In this document: positions 1-7,445 of the stretch, in pieces
Position numbering within the stretch: position 1 is the stretch's first letter
Layout of the letters: each line of letters begins with the position of its first letter
Source: Pseudomonadota bacterium
Lineage (GTDB): Bacteria; Pseudomonadota; Alphaproteobacteria; Rhizobiales; Rhizobiaceae
Assembly (NCBI GenBank): GCA_023422735.1
Contig: JAFAGL010000328.1
Coordinates: forward strand, 1 to 18,449
Direction of reading: 5' to 3'
Length of the DNA: 18,449 nucleotides
Translations under genes and position numbers: made by a program
The notes under the pieces: model-generated
The model's input: the letters and a program-made list of their open reading frames with translations, nothing else
What the model was told of the DNA's origin: nothing
The model's database searches: none

Positions 1-246
1 GAGCAAGGCATCGGGGCGCGTCGTGCGAAGATAGTTGGACAGCGCTTGCGGGAGTTGTCGAGTTCTGGGCGTCTTCAGGTCAACGACGGAGAAGTTCGCG
101 TTTGCCTCATCGAGAAGTTCTCCCCGAGCCTGCATCAAGACGAATTCGACCCTGTGGCCAAGTCTGGTGAGTTCCCGTGCGAGCACGAGCCGAATGCGCT
201 CCACGCCACCACCACGAAGATCGGGAAGAAGCAAAGAGAAGGTCAC
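1..246 (-). CDS. GT4-type glycosyltransferase, N-terminal part only (runs off the left edge)
   Basis: Eighty-two codons are visible, reading leftwards from a GTG at 244-246 whose last bases overlap the stop of the upstream GT2 gene (GTGA). The frame stays open to base 1. The translation begins VTFSLLLPDLRGGGVERIRL and continues with a second strand (HRVEFVLM), then RGELL. This is the usual start of a GT-B, family 4 glycosyltransferase: a first beta strand, a glycine-rich loop that carries the acceptor side of the N-terminal Rossmann-like domain, then a long helix. The nucleotide-sugar-binding C-terminal half, including the EX7E motif, lies outside the window, so donor and acceptor cannot be guessed. 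By position it should add a sugar to the lipid-linked repeat unit at the inner membrane. It is the eighth gene of the minus-strand chain and is translationally coupled to its neighbour. GC returns here to about 55-60% after the AT-rich tail of the preceding gene. Confidence 0.85.
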   Translation of the reverse strand, partial: MTFSLLLPDLRGGGVERIRLVLARELTRLGHRVEFVLMQARGELLDEANANFSVVDLKTPRTRQLPQALSNYLRTTRPDALL

Positions 247-1235
247 CCCTTGATAATCCTATAAATAAAATTTGGCATCAGTCTACGAAATAGAGCTCGG
301 AAGCTCCTTAGGTCAAATGGGTTCGATGTTATGTTTTTTATAAAAGGAATAAAAGGATTTTTACTTGCATTTATATCATATATATTCTTAAAATATTTGA
401 TATTTCTATCTGCTTTTTTCTTTAAAAATTTATCATATAAATGAGCATTGTTATTGATGTCGTCGTAAATTTGTAGAGAAGAGGTGTAGTGCCATAATGA
501 TATTTTTATTGGTTCCAATTCTTTTAGTCTTTTTACATCTTTGCCGTTGTAAGTAGAGACTCCGCTCCCAATTCTATATTTCGTTAAAGGTAAGTCAACG
601 CTCTTGATTTTTCCGAGAGAGGCCTCTCGGAAAGTCATTGGATACCCTTCATGGGTAAGATCGGTGCGGAAAGTGCCGAAAGTTTCGTACACTATCCTAC
701 GAAATGCATGGGATTGAGTAGTCATCGAACGAGGCTGTTCAATGAGTTGTCGAACTTCGAAGCTTAGACGATTACTATTTTTTCGGACACGAAGAATGTT
801 GCCGCTCGTGTCAATCTCGATGACAGGGGAATGTGTCGAGACGACATCATGGTTATCAATTATTGGCTGGCAAAGAAATTCTGTTCGGTCTGGTAAGGAT
901 ATATCATCTCCAGCCGCCCACGATATGATCAAACCATTGCAAGCTTGGAGAACTTCGTTCAAGTGCCCTGCTAAGCCGAGATTTTTATTGTTGCGACGTA
1001 GAATAATCTCATGCGGCCCCTCATATGCCGCTGCCATCTCTTGCATGATCTCGAACGTCCGATCGCTTGAACAGTCGTCGGACAGGATGATTTCCAGCGG
1101 CGAGTAGGTCTGCGAAAAGGCGCCCTCGACTGCCTCGCGGATGTATTTTTCCTGGTTGTAGGCAAACAGAGCGAAGGTGACGAGCGGGCGCTCGTCCGTG
1201 CCTTCGGGGAGGTCGCGGTTGCCGTATGTCATCAT
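243..1235 (-). CDS. GT2 family glycosyltransferase
   Basis: This is a 330-residue GT-A fold glycosyltransferase, predicted to transfer a nucleotide-activated sugar to the growing lipid-linked repeat. The N-terminal family signature is LVTFALFAYNQEKYIREAVE, followed by LSDDCSSDRT at about 52-60, where the aspartates contact the nucleotide. SWAAGDD at about 105-111 is the metal-binding DXD-type motif. The start chosen is the ATG at 1233-1235, which forms an ATGA overlap with the wzx stop. An in-frame ATG at 1251-1253 is possible, but its GAGG abuts the codon. The frame is open further upstream, but that stretch lies antisense within wzx and is not GT-like. Composition is odd: the 5' end is about 60% GC, the middle about 45%, and bases 301-540 only about 25% (hand count). 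The C-terminal ~100 residues are accordingly rich in Asn, Lys, Ile, Phe and Tyr. No transmembrane segment is obvious. The sugar specificity is unknown. Confidence 0.9.
   Translation of the reverse strand: MMTYGNRDLPEGTDERPLVTFALFAYNQEKYIREAVEGAFSQTYSPLEIILSDDCSSDRTFEIMQEMAAAYEGPHEIILRRNNKNLGLAGHLNEVLQACNGLIISWAAGDDISLPDRTEFLCQPIIDNHDVVSTHSPVIEIDTSGNILRVRKNSNRLSFEVRQLIEQPRSMTTQSHAFRRIVYETFGTFRTDLTHEGYPMTFREASLGKIKSVDLPLTKYRIGSGVSTYNGKDVKRLKELEPIKISLWHYTSSLQIYDDINNNAHLYDKFLKKKADRNIKYFKNIYDINASKNPFIPFIKNITSNPFDLRSFRALFRRLMPNFIYRIIKG
281..600. other. AT-rich island inside the 3' part of the GT2 gene
   Basis: By hand count, bases 301-540 hold about 61 G or C in 240 (near 25%). Bases 1-180 are about 59% and the wzx 3' end at 1261-1320 is about 72%. 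The reading frame of the GT2 gene passes through without interruption. No inverted repeats, direct repeats or transposase remnants were seen at the edges. It looks like part of a gene acquired from a low-GC source that has not yet adjusted its composition. Confidence 0.75.
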
Positions 1236-2740
1236 GCGTGCCTGATCATCCATCCTCGGACCCTTTCGCCAACGGCCCCGATGCGACCAAGTCGTCCGCC
1301 TGCACCCGCCTGTGCCGCCAGGCGCGTCAGGGCCCAAATGCCTGTCACCAGCGCGAGCACAAGCCCCAGTCCCGCACCCAGCCAGGGGTTTGCTCGTGCG
1401 GCGATGTCCACGATCAGCGCCAGCGCGATGACTGCCAATGCCTGCCCCTTGACCGCGCGGCTCCATCGGAAGCCGATGCGACGTCCGCCCAGCCAATAGA
1501 CAAGCGGCAGATACACTACATACAGCGCCAGAAAACCTACACCCGTCGCCGTAACGCCCATCAAAGGCAGGCCTATAAAAGTCACGAGGGCAAAAACACC
1601 GACGCCTATCGTTTCCGTGACTACAAAAGTTCGTCCGGCGCCTGCGGCGACAAGGATAAAGCCGAGCGGCCAGCTCATCACCTTGAGTGCGTCGCCAAGA
1701 AGCTGCCACCGCAGGATATCGACCGCCGGCGTGAATTCGGCCGTGTAAAGCAGTTGGATCACCCAGGGTGCCAGTCCGAGCATGGCCAACAGAACCGGCG
1801 CGCATAAAAGCAGCGCGACCTCGGTTTGTTCGTTGACGAGACGGCCGGCGGTTTCGGGATCGTTGATCGCGGCGGCGAGACGCGGGTAGTAGTCTGTTCC
1901 CATCGCGCCCAGAACAAAGCCGAGATAGGTCATCCCGATGGCCCAGGCGGCCTGGAACTGACCCAGCGCCTCGGCGCCCAGTTCGCGCTGAACCAAAGTG
2001 CGCACGGCCAGGTGACCGAGCGTGGTAATCACCGCGCTGAGCATGAAGGCGAAGCCGAGGCTTGCCATCTCACGCCAGTCCCGCGCCATCTCGCCGATGG
2101 TTGCGCGCGGCCCGGCAGGCGGACCGAGCCTGGCAACATAGACATGGCCGAGCAAAAAAGTGGCCAGCGGGGCGACCACGACCAGGGCGATCAGCCCTTC
2201 ACGCCCCCAGAGCCAGACGGCCAGAATGCCAAGCGCTGCACCCGCAAACCCCGACAGAACGCTGATGCGCGCGAGGTCGCCGACGCGACGCATGCCGGTT
2301 AGCAGAGCACCTTGCGATCCGGCGCCGACACTCAGCGCCAGAGCGATCGCCAGCCAGCCGACCTCATGCCCCAGTGTCGGATCGTCAAGGATGGTGCGGG
2401 CGATCAGATCGCGTGCGAGCCAGAACAGCGTCGCTCCCAGGATCGCAAGCACCAGCATTGCCCAAAACAGGGCGCGCCGAACGCGGCCGACCTCAGCTTC
2501 GCCACCTGCCGCTTGTGCCGCCGCGATCTGGCGGGTGCCGGATTTGCTTATGCCCAGCGCGGAAATCGTCGCGGCCGTTTGGAGGAGGCTTGTATAAAGG
2601 CCGACCAGTCCAACCCCCGCAGGACCCAACAACACCGCCACGACCTTCATCTTGACGAGGCTGACGGCGATATTGGCCACCTGCGCACCCCCGATGATCG
2701 AGGATGACCGCAAGATCGTGCGGTAGGAGGAAGAGCTCAC
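1232..2740 (-). CDS. wzx: Wzx-type flippase, O-antigen/polysaccharide repeat-unit translocase
   Basis: This 502-residue polytopic inner-membrane protein of the MOP/polysaccharide-transport superfamily is predicted to flip the undecaprenyl-diphosphate-linked repeat unit to the periplasm. The family-type N-terminus reads RTILRSSSIIGGAQVANIAV, with MKVVAVLLGPAGVGLVGLY after it. Long hydrophobic segments then recur along the whole protein, giving roughly 12 to 14 membrane spans, as is usual for this family, and the length is typical. This N-terminus resembles the O-antigen (WzxE-like) branch. The start is GTG at 2738-2740, within a GTGA overlap with the aminotransferase stop; its own TGA overlaps the GT2 start. 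It is GC-rich and looks native. Its presence indicates a Wzx/Wzy-type rather than ABC-transporter export route, but no polymerase is visible in the window. The substrate cannot be read from the sequence. Confidence 0.92.
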   Translation of the reverse strand: MSSSSYRTILRSSSIIGGAQVANIAVSLVKMKVVAVLLGPAGVGLVGLYTSLLQTAATISALGISKSGTRQIAAAQAAGGEAEVGRVRRALFWAMLVLAILGATLFWLARDLIARTILDDPTLGHEVGWLAIALALSVGAGSQGALLTGMRRVGDLARISVLSGFAGAALGILAVWLWGREGLIALVVVAPLATFLLGHVYVARLGPPAGPRATIGEMARDWREMASLGFAFMLSAVITTLGHLAVRTLVQRELGAEALGQFQAAWAIGMTYLGFVLGAMGTDYYPRLAAAINDPETAGRLVNEQTEVALLLCAPVLLAMLGLAPWVIQLLYTAEFTPAVDILRWQLLGDALKVMSWPLGFILVAAGAGRTFVVTETIGVGVFALVTFIGLPLMGVTATGVGFLALYVVYLPLVYWLGGRRIGFRWSRAVKGQALAVIALALIVDIAARANPWLGAGLGLVLALVTGIWALTRLAAQAGAGGRLGRIGAVGERVRGWMIRHA

Positions 2741-3831
2741 GCGACCGCCCGTATGGCAGCGACCACTTGCTCAGCGCCAGCCAGGGTCAGTTGTGGCCCC
2801 ATCGGCAGGCTGAGAACCTCGTCGGCAAGCTGACGGGCGATTGGCAGTGCTTCGGCCGCCAGTTCCAGATCGGCATAAGCTTGCTGCATATGCGGCGGGA
2901 TCGGGTAATGAATGAGCGTCCCAATGCCTGCCTCATTGAGCCGAGCCTGAAGCGACGTTCGATCCGAGCAGCGCACAACATAAAGGTGCCAGGCCGGATC
3001 GGCCCATTCCGGAACCGATGGGAGCACAAGCCCGCTTTGGCCGAGTTCCCGATTGTAGAGCGCAGCAATGGATGAGCGGCGCGTGGTCCATTCCTCGAGG
3101 TGCTTCAGCTTGACACGCAAAACGGCTGCCTGAACCGGATCGAGGCGGCTGTTAACGCCGCGGATCTCGTTCACATATTTGACGCGGGAGCCATAGTTCC
3201 CCAACGCCCGGATGCGATCCGCAAGTTCGGCATCGTTTGTGGTGATGGCTCCACCGTCGCCAAGTGCGCCCAGGTTCTTGCCGGGATAAAAGCTCCAGCA
3301 CACGATGTCGCCATGGCCGCCGATGCGACGCCCTTTGTAACAGGCACCATGCGCTTGAGCCGCATCCTCGATGACCCGCAGATCATGATCTCGTGCAACA
3401 GTCAGGATCGCATCCATGTCCGCTGGCTGCCCATAAAGATGAACCGGCAGGATGGCCTTCGTTGCCGGCGTGATGGCAGCTGCGATGCGCGCAGGATCAA
3501 GATTGTGGGTGTCAGGATTCGGCTCGACAGGCTGGACGGTGGCGCCGACTGCGCTTACTGCGAGCCATGTCGCAATATAGGTATTGGAGGGTACGATAAC
3601 CCCATCGCCTGGTCCGATGTTCAACGCGCGAAGGGCAAGGATGAGTGCGTCAAGGCCGTTTCCGAGTCCAACGCAATGTTGCGCGCCGCAAAAGTCCGCC
3701 CAGTCGTGCTCGAACGCCGTGACTTCCGGTCCCAGAATGTACCAGCCGCTTTCAAGTACGCGGGCAACCGCGATGTCTATGTCTGTCTTGAGTTCTCGGT
3801 AGGATGCACCGAGGTCGAGGAAGGGAATCAT
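2737..3831 (-). CDS. fdtB: DegT/DnrJ/EryC1/StrS aminotransferase, FdtB/QdtB-like (dTDP-3-amino-3,6-dideoxyhexose forming)
   Basis: This is a PLP-dependent sugar aminotransferase of 364 residues, full length for the family. It would aminate C3 of the dTDP-3-keto-6-deoxyhexose made by the neighbouring ketoisomerase, giving dTDP-Fuc3N or dTDP-Qui3N. Seen in the sequence: MIPFLDLGASYRELK at the start, the cofactor-binding VIEDAAQAHGA around 153-163 (Asp156 faces the pyridine nitrogen in the family), and the internal-aldimine lysine in FYPGKNLGALGDGG (Lys185). Also present are GNGLDAL near 57 and VPSNTYIATWLAV near 80, both typical of the FdtB/QdtB/WecE branch. Substrate choice is inferred mainly from the FdtA-type domain encoded directly upstream. 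FdtB and QdtB cannot be told apart here, so the symbol is provisional. Both ends overlap neighbours by four bases, with ATG 3829-3831 overlapping the upstream stop. Confidence 0.9.
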   Translation of the reverse strand: MIPFLDLGASYRELKTDIDIAVARVLESGWYILGPEVTAFEHDWADFCGAQHCVGLGNGLDALILALRALNIGPGDGVIVPSNTYIATWLAVSAVGATVQPVEPNPDTHNLDPARIAAAITPATKAILPVHLYGQPADMDAILTVARDHDLRVIEDAAQAHGACYKGRRIGGHGDIVCWSFYPGKNLGALGDGGAITTNDAELADRIRALGNYGSRVKYVNEIRGVNSRLDPVQAAVLRVKLKHLEEWTTRRSSIAALYNRELGQSGLVLPSVPEWADPAWHLYVVRCSDRTSLQARLNEAGIGTLIHYPIPPHMQQAYADLELAAEALPIARQLADEVLSLPMGPQLTLAGAEQVVAAIRAVA

Positions 3832-4583
3832 TTCGACCTTTCGTCCAGTGCGAGAAGAAAATCATCATAGGTACGAAGATAATCTTCGGGATCATAAGTG
3901 TGGGACGCGAAAACGAGTAATACCGCGTCGTCGGAATAGCGGTACTGAGTGCCCCAGATCATCGGGGGCATATGAATACCGATATCAGGCCGATCCAAGG
4001 TAATTTCAGTTCTGTGGGAACCATCATCCAGCAGCACCCGGCATGATCCGTGGGTGCAAATCAAGAATTGGTGGCATACTTTATGAGCGTGTTCACCCCG
4101 TAATTCGGAGGATGGTACGTCGAAGACCAAGAAGTAGCGCTTAGGTTGAAAGGGAAGTTCCTGATCAACTTCGCCGACTGTGAGTGAACCGCGTGCATCG
4201 ACGGCTCGTCGCATTAGATAAAAGGCACTTCCGCCGACGCTAAGCTCGAGTTTGGCTGGAGCATGCAGTCCAGCGAAGGCGGATATATCCTGAATGATTA
4301 CAGTCGAACTGCTATTCGACTGAGTTCCGGTGACATATCCAACAATTTGCGCAGGGTTTCCTTCAACGATTGCATTCGGAGGAACGGATTTGAGTACCAC
4401 CGAGCCTGTGCGAAGGTAGGCGCCCTGACCGATGGTAATGTCTGCACCAATGATACATGCTGGTTCGATCACTGTCCGTGACCGGACGCTTGTTGCGCCG
4501 CCCAGAAACAGTGTGCGCGTACCGATTTCGACGTCAGATTCGATGTGAACTGAGCTTGGAATGACGCAATCGGCCGCAATCAT
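3828..4583 (-). CDS. Fused hexapeptide-repeat acyltransferase-like domain plus FdtA/QdtA-type dTDP-4-keto-6-deoxyglucose 3,4-ketoisomerase
   Basis: A 251-residue two-domain protein. Residues ~1-86 form a left-handed beta-helix of hexapeptide repeats (VHIESDVEIG, VIEPACIIGADITIG) ending in the typical PPNAIVEGNPAQIVGYV. Residues ~92-250 form an FdtA/QdtA cupin: RYFLVFDVPSSELRGEHAHK around 149-168 carries the histidines (165, 167) that serve catalysis in this family, followed by HQFLICTHGS, the core strands and a C-terminal MPPMIWGTQY. The known role of the cupin is to move the keto group of dTDP-4-keto-6-deoxyglucose from C4 to C3. The domain order matches the bifunctional FdtD and WxcM enzymes, whose N-terminal half acylates the amino sugar. 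Here that half is much shorter than in those proteins and seems to lack the middle turns and the loop around the usual F-x-N-D-x-x-P-R segment. It may therefore be structural or inactive. GC is lower than in the flanking wzx. Both ends have ATGA overlaps. Confidence 0.85.
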   Translation of the reverse strand: MIAADCVIPSSVHIESDVEIGTRTLFLGGATSVRSRTVIEPACIIGADITIGQGAYLRTGSVVLKSVPPNAIVEGNPAQIVGYVTGTQSNSSSTVIIQDISAFAGLHAPAKLELSVGGSAFYLMRRAVDARGSLTVGEVDQELPFQPKRYFLVFDVPSSELRGEHAHKVCHQFLICTHGSCRVLLDDGSHRTEITLDRPDIGIHMPPMIWGTQYRYSDDAVLLVFASHTYDPEDYLRTYDDFLLALDERSK

Positions 4584-5140
4584 AGGCTCTCACCCGCTTT
4601 GACATGATCCAGATGCTTCAAGCGATCAGCCTGGGCTATCTCTCTACGATAGATGAAATATTTATTCTCGTAATCATCACCGACGTGTTCCATTCCAAAC
4701 CTGCGATAAAATGCGATCGCGTGGGTATTTTCTTGGCGAACGTCGACTAAAGCCCTGTCACAGCCGAGGTGATTGAAGCCTACGTCAAATGAAAGCAAAG
4801 CGCTCTCGAGTGCACCTTTCGATGGCTTGTTGCTGTCGAGGATCCAACTGCCCCAGGTAAATTCCGCCCGAGTAATGTTATAAAGCCGGACGACGCCGCA
4901 GGGTGTCTCATTGTCCAGCCGTTCAGAAACGTAGTAATATTCCTCGCCAGCAGCTTCTCGCTTCTTATAACTTTCCAACCATGAACGTTGATCATCGACG
5001 GTCCCGGTCACCGGCGAAAGATATTTGTTGTAGGAAGGATTTTGCCGCAAACTGTAGATGTAGGCAGCGTCATCTGGCGTTCCTAGTCGAAGGCGGAGGC
5101 GGTGGCCATCGATTTGTTGTGGGGCAACCAAAGCGCTCAT
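4580..5140 (-). CDS. GNAT-family N-acetyltransferase, probably acting on a nucleotide amino sugar
   Basis: This 186-residue protein has the fold signature of RimJ/RimL-like GNAT enzymes. It begins with RLRLRLGTPDDAAYIYSLRQ, then WLESYKKREAAGEEYYYV, a central strand (CGVVRLYNI), and near the end a conserved helix and strand (NTHAIAFYRRFGMEHVGDDY) that forms part of the acetyl-CoA site. The pyrophosphate-binding motif is degenerate: DSNKPSKGALESAL stands where most members have a glycine-rich RGxGxG/A. Such genes in polysaccharide clusters include WecD and PseH, which N-acetylate nucleotide amino sugars. Its position directly before the ketoisomerase and aminotransferase suggests acetylation of the 3-amino group of dTDP-Fuc3N or dTDP-Qui3N. 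That role is inference; acylation of another sugar is possible. The start ATG 5138-5140 overlaps the dehydrogenase stop. Composition is nearer 48-50% GC, below that of the neighbours. Confidence 0.82.
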   Translation of the reverse strand: MSALVAPQQIDGHRLRLRLGTPDDAAYIYSLRQNPSYNKYLSPVTGTVDDQRSWLESYKKREAAGEEYYYVSERLDNETPCGVVRLYNITRAEFTWGSWILDSNKPSKGALESALLSFDVGFNHLGCDRALVDVRQENTHAIAFYRRFGMEHVGDDYENKYFIYRREIAQADRLKHLDHVKAGESL

Positions 5141-6435
5141 AGCCTCAGATCGCTCTCGTGGGCACCGAACAAATGCTTCAGGTCGTAAAGCACATGCTCA
5201 TCGCGGCCGCAGCTACGGGCTTGCACAATACCGGCGTCGCGAAACTGGTTGTGCGCAACCGCCAGAAGGATGCCGTCATAGGTGTTCGCCGCCGGCTCAC
5301 CTGTCAGTGACAGGCCATACTCATGCTGCGCTTCCGCCGCATCGACCCAGGGGTCGCAAACGTCGACCGTGATGTTGTATTCCTTCAACTCGCGGATCAC
5401 GTCGATCACCCGTGTATTGCGCAGGTCCGGGCAGTTCTCCTTGAAGGTCAGCCCCATGACAAGAACCCGCGCACCATCGACCTGGATGCGTCGCTTGAGC
5501 ATCGCCTTGACCAATTGGCTCGCAACATAAGCGCCCATTGAATCATTCAGGCGCCGGCCGGCCAGGATGATCTCGGGATGGTATCCGATCGCTTCGGCCT
5601 TATGCGTCAGGTAATAGGGGTCAACCCCGATGCAGTGTCCACCAACGAGACCGGGGCGGAAGGGGAGGAAGTTCCATTTCGTGCCTGCCGCCCTCAGCAC
5701 CGCCTCGGTGTCGATGCCCATGCGATTGAAGATGATCGCCAACTCGTTGATCAGCGCGATGTTGAGGTCGCGCTGTGTATTCTCGATCACCTTGGCGGCT
5801 TCAGCGACGCGCACCGATTCTGCCTTGTAGGTGCCGGCCGTCACGATCTGGGAATAAAGCGCGTCGACCAGTTCGGCGGCCTCAGGCGTTGAACCGGATG
5901 TAACCTTGCAGATCGTGGTCAGGCGGTGAAGCTTGTCGCCCGGATTGATGCGCTCGGGCGAGTATCCGACGAAAAAGTCGCGGTTGAAGGTGAGGCCCGA
6001 TTCGCGTTCCAGAACCGGAACGCAGTCTTCTTCTGTGGCACCGGGATAAACGGTCGACTCGTAAATCACGATATCGCCGCGTTTGAGAGCACCTCCGACG
6101 GTTTTTGATGCGCTGATCAGCGGCGTCAGATCGGGCTGACGATGCGCGTCGATCGGGGTCGGAACCGTCACGATAAATGTGTTGCAGTCCTGCAAATCCG
6201 CGCGATCGCTCGAAAAGCGCAATTGCGAGGCTTCGGCAAGTTCTGCGGCGTCGACCTCGCGGGTGTTGTCCTGTCCTTGGCGCAGTTCTGCGATCCGTGC
6301 GGCATTGATGTCGAAGCCGATAACGGGCCGCTTCTTGCCGAATTCCACGGCAAGCGGCAAACCGACATAGCCCAAGCCGATAATTGCAATCTTCAAATCG
6401 TTCAGATTGTGCATAGCCACTGCTCTGAAACTCAT
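5137..6435 (-). CDS. tviB: UDP-N-acetyl-D-hexosamine 6-dehydrogenase, TviB/WbpO type
   Basis: A cytoplasmic NAD-dependent, four-electron dehydrogenase of the UDP-glucose/GDP-mannose family, 432 residues. It would oxidise C6 of UDP-GlcNAc or UDP-GalNAc to the uronic acid. Seen: the Rossmann motif IAIIGLGYVGLPLAVEFGKK (GLGYVG at ~20-25), VPTPIDAHRQPDL, the central helix AAKVIENTQRDLNIALINEL and the catalytic cysteine in VGGHCIGVDPYYL (Cys268). The C-terminal domain holds GLTFKENCPDLRNT. GGHCIGVDPYYL and EFGKKRPVIGFDIN are typical of the TviB/WbpO branch and differ from the GGSCFPKD of the Ugd encoded at 10233-11537. The start is the ATG in the ATGA overlap with the epimerase stop. A second in-frame ATG seven codons later (MHNLNDLKIA) is also plausible. 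TviB and WbpO differ in substrate and are not resolved here, so the symbol is provisional. Confidence 0.9.
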   Translation of the reverse strand: MSFRAVAMHNLNDLKIAIIGLGYVGLPLAVEFGKKRPVIGFDINAARIAELRQGQDNTREVDAAELAEASQLRFSSDRADLQDCNTFIVTVPTPIDAHRQPDLTPLISASKTVGGALKRGDIVIYESTVYPGATEEDCVPVLERESGLTFNRDFFVGYSPERINPGDKLHRLTTICKVTSGSTPEAAELVDALYSQIVTAGTYKAESVRVAEAAKVIENTQRDLNIALINELAIIFNRMGIDTEAVLRAAGTKWNFLPFRPGLVGGHCIGVDPYYLTHKAEAIGYHPEIILAGRRLNDSMGAYVASQLVKAMLKRRIQVDGARVLVMGLTFKENCPDLRNTRVIDVIRELKEYNITVDVCDPWVDAAEAQHEYGLSLTGEPAANTYDGILLAVAHNQFRDAGIVQARSCGRDEHVLYDLKHLFGAHESDLRL

Positions 6436-7445
6436 TTGTTATAATATTCGCGGAACCATCGCACAAAGCGGGAAACGCCTTCGCGATAACTGGTCTGAGG
6501 TTGATAATCCGTCAGAGCCTTCAGCAGGCTGGCATCGGCCCAGGTGGCCGGAACGTCGCCCTGCTGCATGTCCATATAATTGCGTTCGGCCTTTCGACCG
6601 AGCTCGTCTTCGATCGCAGCGATGAAATCGAGCAGTCGCACTTTTTCCGAATTGCCGATATTGACGATCCGAAATGGCGCGACGGGCGAGATATTGTCGT
6701 TGGGGATTGGGTCACCGCGGTCTGGGACCAGTGCGGGCGGCGTGTCGATCAGCAAACGAATGCCGCGCACGAGATCTTCCACATAGGTGAAGTCGCGATA
6801 CATGTCGCCGTGGTTGTAAACGTCGATCGGGCGTCCGTTCAAAACGGCATCCGTGAACTTGAAAAGTGCCATATCCGGACGGCCCCAAGGGCCATACACG
6901 GTGAAGAAACGAAACATCGTGGTCGGAAGATCGTAAAGATGGGCATAGGAATGCCCCATCGATTCGTTTGCCTTCTTCGTCGCCGCATAGATGGTCAGCG
7001 GCGTATCCGCCTTCTGGTTCTCGTCGAATGGCATGCTTTCGTTTGCGCCATAAACCGATGATGTCGATGCCATCAGCAGGTGGCGCACCGGCACGCGACG
7101 GGCTGCTTCCATGACGTTGAATGTGCCGACGATGTTGCTGTCGATATAGCTGCGAGGATTTTCCAGGCTGTAGCGAACACCTGCCTGAGCCGCCAGATGA
7201 ACGATGACGTCGGGTGAAAAGCTGTCAATGGCTTGATCCAGCTTCGCGACATCCTGCAACATGCCTTCGGTTGCAGAAAAGCGCTCGTTTTGCAGCAACA
7301 TCTGATGCCGTCGTTGTTTCAGCGCAACATCGTAATAATCGGTCATTCCGTCGTAACCGTGAACGGTGAATCCCTCGGCCAGGAGAAGTCTGGCGAGGTG
7401 AAAGCCGATGAAGCCGGCTGTTCCGGTTACGAAGATATGCTTCAA
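6432..7445 (-). CDS. lpsL: UDP-glucuronate 4-epimerase-type NAD-dependent epimerase (LpsL/CapI family)
   Basis: An extended short-chain dehydrogenase/reductase of 337 residues, predicted to interconvert UDP-GlcA and UDP-GalA. Seen: the nucleotide-binding GTAGFIG at ~8-14, LAAQAGVRYSLENP at ~84-97, the catalytic YAATK (Tyr153, Lys157), FRFFTVYGPWGRPDMALFKF, and MYRDFTYVEDLV, all signatures of this family. The start is probably TTG at 7443-7445 (MKHIFVTG): AGGA at 7455-7458 lies about eight bases upstream, and family members begin at this point. The frame stays open another 79 codons upstream, but those residues do not resemble the family and fall in the intergenic region. It is the first gene of the minus-strand chain and overlaps the dehydrogenase start by four bases. 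Ugd in the other operon would supply UDP-GlcA. Because it is coupled to a TviB-type enzyme, UDP-GlcNAcA as substrate (a TviC-like role) is an alternative. Confidence 0.88.
   Translation of the reverse strand: MKHIFVTGTAGFIGFHLARLLLAEGFTVHGYDGMTDYYDVALKQRRHQMLLQNERFSATEGMLQDVAKLDQAIDSFSPDVIVHLAAQAGVRYSLENPRSYIDSNIVGTFNVMEAARRVPVRHLLMASTSSVYGANESMPFDENQKADTPLTIYAATKKANESMGHSYAHLYDLPTTMFRFFTVYGPWGRPDMALFKFTDAVLNGRPIDVYNHGDMYRDFTYVEDLVRGIRLLIDTPPALVPDRGDPIPNDNISPVAPFRIVNIGNSEKVRLLDFIAAIEDELGRKAERNYMDMQQGDVPATWADASLLKALTDYQPQTSYREGVSRFVRWFREYYNK

Noticed and set aside
1236..1805. In-frame upstream extension of the GT2 gene (about 190 codons)
   Set aside because: It lies wholly antisense-frame within wzx, its translation is Arg/Gly/His-rich and not GT-like, and the GT2 signature begins only after the ATG at 1233-1235.
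3100..3870. Plus-strand open frame of 256 codons opposite the aminotransferase gene
   Set aside because: No recognisable domain, and the opposite strand encodes a complete PLP enzyme with all its motifs; long antisense frames are expected in GC-rich DNA.
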